From the NCBI GenBank assembly GCA_012974315.1, contig JAAXQI010000010.1, positions 1-6,470 on the forward strand: a stretch of 6,470 nucleotides of DNA, written 5' to 3'. A program made the position numbers and the translations under genes. This DNA comes from Desulfobacterales bacterium (lineage in GTDB: Bacteria; Desulfobacterota; Desulfobulbia; Desulfobulbales; BM004). Under the pieces are notes generated by a model. That model was not told the DNA's origin. It ran no database searches and saw nothing but the letters and a program-made list of their open reading frames with translations. This document shows, piece by piece, positions 1 to 5,165 of this stretch. Every line of letters starts with the position of its first letter. The stretch's first letter is position 1.

Positions 1-99
1 ATTGAACGTATTATTCTTTATAGATGATATTAGTCAGAAAAGATAAATCTGTCCGCTTTTTTCTCTGTCTGCAATGTTGACAGAATCCAGAATCAGGGT

Positions 100-985
100 T
101 TATCCTTTAATCTTTCGCCTTGTACCATCCGCCTTGTGCCCTGAGCCTTTATCTTTAATCTTTTCCCCTTGAACCCTTTTACTTGTGCCCTGGGCCTTTC
201 TCCTGACAAGTTTGATGCCATCTGCTTCTATTGTGATACGTCTTTTTTTGTAGAGTGCACCGATTGCCTGTTTGAACACTTTTTTACTTACCCCAAACCG
301 GGCGTAGATTTCTTCCGCCGGGCTTTTATCTGTAACCCTGATCATGCCGCCATTGTCTTTTATTGTTTTAAGAATGGAGTGGGAAATATCATCAACTCTT
401 TGATAGCCGGATTGTTGCAGGCTCAAGTCAATTTTTTTGTCACTCCGTATCTTTTTTATGTAGCCTTTGAGTTGCTGGCCAATGTGGAGCTTCTGAAACA
501 CATCGTCTTTAAAGATCATGCCTCCATGGGAATTGTTCACAACCGCTTTATACCCCAAATCTGTTATGTCATATATAATAAGATCCACCTCTTCTCCCAC
601 CTCATATGCCGGTGGCTCCAGGCTGAGAAATCTATCCAGCTTTGCAGAGGCTGAGATACGGTTGGTTTTTTCATCAAGAAAGACAAAGACAACATATGAT
701 TTGCCTTTATCCATTCTGGCGTGCTGCTCTTTTTTCGGAACAAGCAGATCTTTCTGCAGCCCCCAGTAAAGGAAGGCCCCCGCCGATGCGTTTGCCACCA
801 CCCGCAATTTGGCAAACTGACCGACTGCTGCAAGGGAAGACCTCAATTGCATCCCCTGGCTGGCAATTCTCAGGGACATGCTTTTTTTTCAGGAGAATAT
901 CCCCTGACTCTCCACCATCAAGGTGGACCCCGTAGTCCCGTATTCTTTTTACCGTAAGCTTATTTATTTTACCTATCTCTGCCAT
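100..985 (-). pseudogene. cvfB: CvfB-like S1 RNA-binding protein, frameshifted by an internal deletion
   Basis: The family (CvfB/YitL) consists of cytoplasmic RNA-binding proteins of about 280 residues with S1 domains and a C-terminal winged helix; it affects virulence gene expression in staphylococci. Reading from ATG 985-983, 50 codons match the family N-terminus (MAEIGKINKL, LDGG, HVPENC, GDAIEVF) and stop matching at 836. From 834 the +1-shifted frame resumes the family with LAAVGQFAKL, GAFLYWGLQKDLLVP and SAKLDRFL, then a third S1-like part (YEVGEEVDL to IDLSLQ) and a winged helix ending at GIKLV (205). Relatives have about 16 residues between these blocks (the Y-x-DSEDR-x-x-ATT strand), so about 47 bp appear deleted. 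The pieces sum to 50 + 16 + 210 residues, the usual family length, plus a 34-residue repeat-encoded tail. An internal ATG (879-877) opens a 259-codon frame, but its first 15 residues are out of the family frame and it lacks a good ribosome binding site. AGGA at 995-992, 6 nt before ATG 985, supports that start. Homology is secure; whether any product is made is unknown. Confidence 0.85.
102..206. repeat. Degenerate 7-bp tandem repeat forming the 3' end of cvfB
   Basis: On the plus strand about 15 units follow a 7-nt period with consensus near NNCCTTK; examples are CGCCTTG (twice), TGCCCTG (twice), AGCCTTT and GGCCTTT. Phase is roughly kept through the tract, with one slip near 152-165. It covers the last 34 codons and the stop of the minus-strand gene. 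Because 7 nt read in three frames gives a 7-residue period, the encoded tail is itself a heptapeptide repeat (xxKxxG[T/S/E]), for example RRKAQGT then SKRVQGE. The tract at 1214-1248 has the same unit. Confidence 0.75.
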
Positions 986-991
986 TTTCTT

Positions 992-995
992 TCCT
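992..995 (-). promoter_or_regulatory. Ribosome binding site of cvfB
   Basis: On the minus strand the sequence before ATG 985-983 reads AGGAAAGAAA, giving an AGGA core with 6 nt to the start. It fixes the true start at 985 rather than the internal ATG at 879, which is preceded only by an A8 run. Confidence 0.6.
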
Positions 996-1024
996 GTAAA
1001 TTGTTATGTAAATAGAGGTTAATT

Positions 1025-1042
1025 AATAATGCAATAATGCAA
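1025..1042. repeat. Tandem AATAATGC duplication
   Basis: AATAATGC at 1025-1032 is repeated exactly at 1033-1040, followed by AA of a third copy. It lies about 40-55 bp upstream of the cvfB start, where that gene's promoter would be expected. Confidence 0.6.
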
Positions 1043-1097
1043 GTCTGGCCCCATTCATAATTGTGAATTTGGAATTTCAGCCCAATGATTGCCAGAC
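1043..1097. repeat. Inverted repeat GTCTGGC/GCCAGAC
   Basis: GTCTGGC (1043-1049) and GCCAGAC (1091-1097) are perfect 7-bp inverted copies. The interval holds a near-palindrome ATTCATAATTGTGAAT (1053-1068). No T tract follows on either strand, so it does not look like a terminator. It could be an operator or a mobile-element remnant. Confidence 0.4.
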
Positions 1098-1184
1098 AGG
1101 CACAACTGCAGACGATTATCTGGTGACGTCTTAATCTTTGCTTTGTCTTGTTAATCAACAAGCAGCCAGATGATTGACAGACAC
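1085..1184. repeat. Short direct repeat ATGATTGMCAGACA
   Basis: ATGATTGCCAGACAG (1085-1099) and ATGATTGACAGACAC (1170-1184) match at 13 of 15 positions, 85 bp apart. The first copy overlaps the right arm of the neighbouring inverted repeat. Confidence 0.4.
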
Positions 1185-1213
1185 AAAATTGGTACGTTCG
1201 CTTTTAGTTTGTA

Positions 1214-1248
1214 ACCTTTAGCCTTTGACCTTTCACCTTTTGCCTGGA
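1214..1248. repeat. Second tract of the 7-bp RCCTTTN repeat
   Basis: Four units in strict 7-nt phase (ACCTTTA, GCCTTTG, ACCTTTC, ACCTTTT) are followed by a decayed GCCTGGA. The orientation is the same as at 102-206. With that tract it flanks the cvfB locus, suggesting that this heptamer family is dispersed in the genome. Confidence 0.75.
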
Positions 1249-1417
1249 TTTTATAGCCTTTTACTATACAGGAAAAAGGATTACTTGGCCTAAAAGAGTT
1301 AAAGTGCCATTATGTCATCATTCGAGTATATGGTTCCTTGACCGTGGCTATGGAAGGGAGTTGAAGTATCATGTTGGCTCTCTCCTGTTTTAAATATATT
1401 TCTAACCCAAGTGCATT

Positions 1418-3541
1418 ATGGAACAATTCTCTGAAATCATTGCCCGGGAACTGAAGCTCAGATCCCGACAGGTAGTTGCCACCATGGCCTTGTTTGAGGA
1501 TGGAGCCACAGTTCCATTCATTGCCAGGTACCGTAAAGAAGCAACCGGTACGCTTGATGAGACCCAGATTGCCTCAGTCCGGGACCGGCTTGCCCAACTT
1601 GGTGAGCTTGAGAAAAGGCGGAATGCTATTATCGCCTCCCTTACCGAACGGGCTCTCTTAACCGATGAATTGAACAGAAAGATCCTGAGCGCCTCCAACC
1701 TGACCATCCTGGAGGACGCGTATCTGCCCTATCGTCCCAAAAGGAGGACAAAGGGCACAATTGCCAGGGAAAAGGGATTGGAGCCCCTGGCGCAAGCAAT
1801 TTTTGTCCAGGATAACAGGCAATTGCATCCAGCTGGTTTTATTAATCCGGAAAAAGAAGTCCTTACCATAGAAGACGCTCTCGCCGGTGCCAGGGATATC
1901 ATTGCAGAGTGGATCAGTGAAGATGGTGCAACCAGGGCCCAATTGCGAAAACTCTTTGCAAAAGAGGCGGCTATCACTTCATCCGTGGTGAAAAAGAACG
2001 AGGCTGGCGGCGCCAAATTCCGCGATTATTTTGACTGGCAGGAGCAGGCGGGAAAAGCGCCAAGCCATCGACTCCTGGCCATGCTGCGCGGTGAAAATGA
2101 AAAGGTGCTGACTCTTTCTGTGCGTCCGCCCGAAGAAATGGCACTTGCACTATTGCAGCGTTTCCATGTAAAGGAAAAAAATGAATCGGGCCGGCAGGTC
2201 TCTCTGGCGGTGGAAGACTCTTACAAAAGACTTCTTGGCCCGTCCCTTGAAAATGATTTGCGAAATAACCTGAAAGACAAGGCCGATCATGAAGCGATCG
2301 GGGTCTTTGCCGGTGATCTGCGTGAACTCCTGTTGGCACCGCCCATGGGCCAGGAGCGGGTCATGGCCCTGGACCCTGGATTTCGCACCGGAGCTAAACT
2401 GGTGTGCCTGGACGGGCAGGGCAGGCTGCTTCATTTTGCCACGGTTTTTCCGACCCTTTCCGAGCAGAAGAGCCGGGAAGCGGGCAAGACGGTGGTGATG
2501 CTGTGTGAAAAACATCAGATAGAGGCCATTGCCATCGGCAACGGCACGGCAGGCCGTGAAACCGAAGCCTTTGTGCGCGCCCTGCAATTGCCTCCTGGAA
2601 TCCTGATTACCATGGTCGATGAAAGCGGTGCTTCAATATATTCCGCCTCGGAAGCAGCCAGGACAGAATTTCCGGATCATGACCTTACGGTGCGCGGCGC
2701 TGTTTCCATTGGCCGGCGTCTGCAGGACCCTTTGGCTGAACTGGTGAAACTCGATCCTAAAGTCATTGGTGTCGGTCAATACCAGCACGATGTTAATCAG
2801 GCCGCCCTGAAAAAGAGCCTGGAAGATGTGGTGGAAAGCTGCGTCAACAGTGTCGGTGTAGCGGTCAACACTGCGAGCCTCGAGTTGCTCACCTCTGTTT
2901 CCGGCCTGGGACCGGTCCTGGCGAAGAACATCATTGCCCATAGAAATGAGCATGGGCCGTTTGCAACCAGGCGTCAGTTATTAAAGGTTCCGCGTCTTGG
3001 TGCCAAAGCCTTTGAACAATGTGCCGGATTCCTACGGATTCAGGGTGCGAAAAATCCTCTTGATTGCAGTGCTGTTCATCCCGAGCAGTACGCAATTGTA
3101 GAACAAATCGCCAGGGATGCCGGCTGCACGGTTGTTGATCTGATGCAGCAGGAGAGTGCCAGAGAGCAGATAGATGTGCGGCGCTATGTCTCGGACCTGG
3201 TTGGACTTCCAACATTAACCGACATCATGGCGGAACTTGCCAAACCGGGCCGTGACCCCCGGGCTGATTTTGCACTCTTTGCTTTTGCCGAAGGAGTCAA
3301 CTCTGTTGAAGATCTGCAGCCGGGAATGAAACTTCCCGGAATTGTTACCAATGTCACGAAATTCGGTGCCTTTGTTGATATTGGCGTCCACCAGGACGGC
3401 CTTGTTCATATCAGTCAACTCGCTGACCGTTTTGTCAAAGATCCGGCCCAGGTTGTCAAGGTCCGCCAGCAGGTCATGGTCCGGGTGCTAGAAATTGATA
3501 TTCCGAGAAAACGGATAGCACTTTCATTGAAAAGTTTGTAA
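1418..3541 (+). CDS. tex: Tex: S1-domain RNA-binding transcription accessory protein
   Basis: Tex is a cytoplasmic nucleic-acid-binding protein related to eukaryotic Spt6 and linked to transcription and RNA turnover. The 707 residues show the full family architecture. The N-terminal Tex domain spans about 1-195 and has the hallmark VPFIARYRKEATGTLDETQ (32-50). A YqgF/RNase H-like domain spans about 314-440 (ALDPGFRTG, AIGNGTAGRETE, VDESGASIYSASEAA). Helix-hairpin-helix segments lie at about 487-555 (SGLGPVLAKNI, VPRLGAKAFEQCAGFLRI), and an S1 domain fills 636-707 (GIVTNVTKFGAFVDIG, GLVHISQL). The protein ends right after the S1 barrel, without the basic tail of longer homologues (many are 720-785 residues). 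ATG 1418 is the only plausible start: an in-frame stop lies at 1403-1405 and homologues begin in the same way. The upstream sequence has no clear Shine-Dalgarno. It is probably first in an operon with rnhA and yaiI (gaps of 67 and 42 bp). Confidence 0.97.
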   Translation: MEQFSEIIARELKLRSRQVVATMALFEDGATVPFIARYRKEATGTLDETQIASVRDRLAQLGELEKRRNAIIASLTERALLTDELNRKILSASNLTILEDAYLPYRPKRRTKGTIAREKGLEPLAQAIFVQDNRQLHPAGFINPEKEVLTIEDALAGARDIIAEWISEDGATRAQLRKLFAKEAAITSSVVKKNEAGGAKFRDYFDWQEQAGKAPSHRLLAMLRGENEKVLTLSVRPPEEMALALLQRFHVKEKNESGRQVSLAVEDSYKRLLGPSLENDLRNNLKDKADHEAIGVFAGDLRELLLAPPMGQERVMALDPGFRTGAKLVCLDGQGRLLHFATVFPTLSEQKSREAGKTVVMLCEKHQIEAIAIGNGTAGRETEAFVRALQLPPGILITMVDESGASIYSASEAARTEFPDHDLTVRGAVSIGRRLQDPLAELVKLDPKVIGVGQYQHDVNQAALKKSLEDVVESCVNSVGVAVNTASLELLTSVSGLGPVLAKNIIAHRNEHGPFATRRQLLKVPRLGAKAFEQCAGFLRIQGAKNPLDCSAVHPEQYAIVEQIARDAGCTVVDLMQQESAREQIDVRRYVSDLVGLPTLTDIMAELAKPGRDPRADFALFAFAEGVNSVEDLQPGMKLPGIVTNVTKFGAFVDIGVHQDGLVHISQLADRFVKDPAQVVKVRQQVMVRVLEIDIPRKRIALSLKSL

Positions 3542-3608
3542 ATCCTTTAGCCGGAATCCAGTCAGCTGAATTAACCAAGAGATAAAATCCAAAACAGAGA
3601 ATTCAAAG

Positions 3609-4304
3609 ATGGCCCCCCAAAAAAAATATTATGCAATAGCATCCGGCCGCAAGCCTGGAATTTATACGAACTGGCCAGCGGCACAGGCACAGGTGACAGG
3701 ATACCAGGGTGCAAAATTCAAAGGGTTTCCAACGAGAGCAGAAGCCGAAGCGTGGATCAAAAATCCGGTATACAGTGCAGCAACTCCCAAAACCACGGGC
3801 AAGGCAAGGCCATCAATTGCAGATACCTCCCCTAAAACCGGCGAAGTAACGATTTACACCGATGGCGGCGCCCGTTATAACCCGGGACCTGGGGGTTACG
3901 GAGTTGTCCAGATCTATAAAGGTGAGCGCAAAGAACTCTCCGGCGGCTTTAAGCTGACCACCAACAACCGTATGGAGCTCATGGGTTGCATTGTCGCCCT
4001 GCGGGAACTCGAGCACCGTGACAAACCGGTGAAGCTCTATTCCGATTCCAGCTATGTTGTAAATGGCATCGTCAAAGGGTGGGCAAAAAACTGGCAGAAA
4101 AAGGGCTGGATTAAATCCGACAAAAAGCCTGCGGTCAACCCCGACCTGTGGGCTGAACTCCTTGACCTTGTTGCAGGTTTGAATATCACGTTCAAATGGG
4201 TAAAGGGCCATGCCGGCCATCCCATGAATGAGCGGTGCGATGAATTGGCAGTGGCTTCCGCAAGGCAGGATGGCTTGCCGGTGGATACCGGTTATCGACC
4301 TTAA
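3609..4304 (+). CDS. rnhA: Ribonuclease HI with N-terminal hybrid-binding (viroplasmin-like) domain
   Basis: It degrades the RNA strand of RNA/DNA hybrids, for example primers and R-loops, in the cytoplasm. Residues about 6-50 form a caulimovirus viroplasmin/hybrid-binding domain (YYAIASGRKPGIYTNW, then GAKFKGFPTRAEAEAWI). A linker rich in Lys, Thr and Pro (about 53-78) follows, and the RNase H catalytic domain spans about 79-220. All expected catalytic positions are present: D85 in YTDGG, E123 in NNRMELM, D146 in YSDSSYV, H201 in VKGHAGH and D211 in ERCDELA. The 10-residue H-D spacing is as in E. coli RNase HI (H124/D134). The basic protrusion (WAKNWQKKGW, 158-167) is also present. The 231-residue length fits HBD-fused forms such as that of Bacillus halodurans. 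A weak AGAGA (3596-3600) lies 8 nt before the ATG. It follows tex by 67 bp with no terminator between, so co-transcription is likely. Confidence 0.95.
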   Translation: MAPQKKYYAIASGRKPGIYTNWPAAQAQVTGYQGAKFKGFPTRAEAEAWIKNPVYSAATPKTTGKARPSIADTSPKTGEVTIYTDGGARYNPGPGGYGVVQIYKGERKELSGGFKLTTNNRMELMGCIVALRELEHRDKPVKLYSDSSYVVNGIVKGWAKNWQKKGWIKSDKKPAVNPDLWAELLDLVAGLNITFKWVKGHAGHPMNERCDELAVASARQDGLPVDTGYRP

Positions 4305-4346
4305 ATAACTAAAGAACTCCCTGTTCTGAAAATAAATAAGAGAATT

Positions 4347-4790
4347 ATGCAGATCTGGGTTGATGCTGATGCGTGCCCCAACGTTATTAAAGAAATACTG
4401 TTTCGGGCTGCCGAGCGGCTGCAGATCCACCTCATCATGGTTGCCAATACGACCTTGCGAACCCCTCCATCACCCTATGTCAGTTCGATCCGGGTGGGGG
4501 CCGGGTTCGATGTGGCAGACAATGCAATAGTTAAGGAAATGGCGTCCGGCGACCTGGTAATTACCGCTGATATACCCCTTGCTTCAGAGGTGATCGGTAA
4601 AGGCGGCCACGCCCTGAACCCGCGGGGAGAATTTTATTCCAAAGAAAATATCGAAGAGCGGCTGACCATGCGAAATTTCATGGACGAGTTGCGGGGAAGT
4701 GGAGTGAATACCGGCGGGCCAGCCACCCTCAATCAGAAAGACAAGCAAGCCTTTGCCAACCAGCTGGATAGATTTCTAGCGAGGCATTAG
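4347..4790 (+). CDS. yaiI: YaiI/YqxD (UPF0178) family protein
   Basis: This is a conserved protein family of unproven function, often grouped with PIN/NYN-like folds because of its conserved acidic residues; nuclease activity is only a suggestion. The 147 residues are the usual family length. The signature MQIWVDADACPN (D6, D8, C10) opens the protein. It is followed by VANTTLRTPPSPYVSSIRVGAG with D55 and D58 (GFDVADN), then DLVITADIPLA (D69, D75), NPRGEFYSKENIEERL (91-106), and the conserved ending TGGPATLNQKDKQAFANQLDRFL. The start is supported by AAGAGA (4338-4343) just upstream and by the family N-terminus. It sits 42 bp after rnhA in the same direction, so it is probably the last gene of the tex-rnhA-yaiI transcript. 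No canonical intrinsic terminator is seen downstream. Confidence 0.93.
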   Translation: MQIWVDADACPNVIKEILFRAAERLQIHLIMVANTTLRTPPSPYVSSIRVGAGFDVADNAIVKEMASGDLVITADIPLASEVIGKGGHALNPRGEFYSKENIEERLTMRNFMDELRGSGVNTGGPATLNQKDKQAFANQLDRFLARH

Positions 4791-4810
4791 CAGTCGGTTA
4801 ATTTGACGCA

Positions 4811-4839
4811 TTGAAATACACACCTCCATGTGATTTCAA
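4811..4839 (+). other. Stem-loop after yaiI with CCTCC loop
   Basis: TTGAAAT (4811-4817), a bulged A, and CACA (4819-4822) pair with TGTG (4829-4832) and ATTTCAA (4833-4839). This gives an 11-bp stem around a six-base loop, CCTCCA. No T-run follows, so it is not a classic terminator. It could be a 3'-end protecting structure of the tex operon mRNA. The loop is complementary to the Shine-Dalgarno core GGAGG. Confidence 0.5.
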
Positions 4840-4936
4840 CTAATTAGAACACTCTCAAAATGATTAAACGTAATTAAACGAGCGTAAAAAGCCCTCCTCA
4901 ACATTTATCATTGATTTCGTTTTAGTGGGGTCATGA

Positions 4937-4949
4937 TGTCCAATGGACA
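4937..4949. repeat. Palindrome TGTCCA-A-TGGACA (left copy)
   Basis: A perfect 6-bp dyad around one central base. TTGACA, a consensus -35 hexamer, lies 3 bp downstream (4952-4957), but no matching -10 is visible. A nearly identical palindrome is at 6237-6251, on the other side of the NosL-like gene. Confidence 0.65.
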
Positions 4950-4985
4950 CCTTGACACTTTAGGAATCATTCGGAACCGTTGATT

Positions 4986-5068
4986 GATAGCAGAAATGTG
5001 GAATTGTGAAAGGTGCAATTTGCTATCCATATTTCATCTCATTTGGGGTGAGACAATTTGCCACATTT
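4986..5068. repeat. Overlapping, mutually exclusive inverted repeats
   Basis: Structure A pairs GATAGCA (4986-4992) with TGCTATC (5021-5027), extended by AATTG (5002-5006) with CAATT (5016-5020). Structure B pairs AAATGTGG+AATTGT (4994-5007) with ACAATT+CCACATTT (5053-5058 and 5061-5068), 14 bp with a 2-nt bulge. A small hairpin TCTCA/TGAGA (5037-5041/5049-5053) lies inside the loop of B. A and B share bases and cannot form together. They end 2 bp before the candidate -35 box. Confidence 0.5.
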
Positions 5069-5070
5069 AC

Positions 5071-5099
5071 TTAACTCCTGTCTCCTGGCATTATATAGA
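5071..5099 (+). promoter_or_regulatory. Candidate sigma-70-type promoter of the NosL-like gene
   Basis: TTAACT (5071-5076) and TATAGA (5094-5099) are separated by 17 bp, each matching 4 of 6 consensus bases. An AT-rich stretch (5091-5104) surrounds the -10. Transcription would begin near 5106, leaving a leader of about 60 nt. This is a pattern match only. Confidence 0.35.
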
Positions 5100-5151
5100 A
5101 TAATCGCATGAATAATATTGGTTTGCAAAATGTATGAAACCTAAAAAAGAA

Positions 5152-5159
5152 GAGGGGAG
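5152..5159 (+). promoter_or_regulatory. Strong ribosome binding site of the NosL-like gene
   Basis: GAGGGGAG ends 6 nt before ATG 5166. It is by far the best Shine-Dalgarno in the window, while tex and rnhA have weak or none. This suggests efficient translation and fixes the start at the signal-peptide methionine. Confidence 0.8.
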
Positions 5160-5165
5160 ATAGCT

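Larger units (their letters stand above)
986..1417. other. Divergent intergenic region between cvfB and tex
   Basis: No convincing gene is present in these 432 bases. The region must carry the promoters of two divergent transcripts. It holds an 8-bp tandem duplication (1025-1040), an inverted repeat (1043-1049/1091-1097), a near-palindrome (1053-1068, one mismatched pair), a direct repeat (1085-1099/1170-1184) and the heptamer tract (1214-1248). Weak promoter-like pairs for tex are TTGCCT-N16-TACTAT (1240-1267) and TTGGCT-N15-TATATT (1374-1400); neither is good enough to choose. Confidence 0.5.
4791..5165. other. Gene-free intergenic region upstream of the NosL-like gene
   Basis: No coding region is supported in these 375 bases. 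In order they contain a hairpin (4811-4839), a 10-bp-period direct repeat of ATTAAACG (4863-4870 and 4873-4880), a 13-bp palindrome (4937-4949), overlapping inverted repeats (4986-5068), a candidate promoter (5071-5099) and a strong ribosome binding site (5152-5159). The density of dyads in one short gap is unusual in this window. Confidence 0.6.

Noticed and set aside
64..84. Hairpin TCTGTC/GACAGA as the cvfB terminator
   Set aside because: It is only a 6-bp, low-GC stem, and no T-run follows on the minus strand.
102..206. CRISPR-like array
   Set aside because: The period is 7 bp with no spacers, so it is a simple degenerate tandem repeat.
169..654. Plus-strand open frame of 161 codons
   Set aside because: It lies antisense to the cvfB coding sequence, has no ribosome binding site, and its composition is that of a complement-strand shadow.
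882..889. A8 homopolymer as the cause of the cvfB frame break
   Set aside because: The family match continues in the original frame for 17 residues after the run (HVPENC to GDAIEVF), so the break is at about 835.
2150..2587. Minus-strand open frames inside tex
   Set aside because: They are shadows of the conserved Tex reading frame, with no recognisable motifs or start signals.
3813..4430. Minus-strand open frame of 205 codons
   Set aside because: It is antisense across rnhA and into yaiI, both clearly real genes with intact motifs.
5087..5107. Sigma-54 promoter (TGGCA ... CGCA)
   Set aside because: The GG to GC spacing is 17 rather than the required 10.
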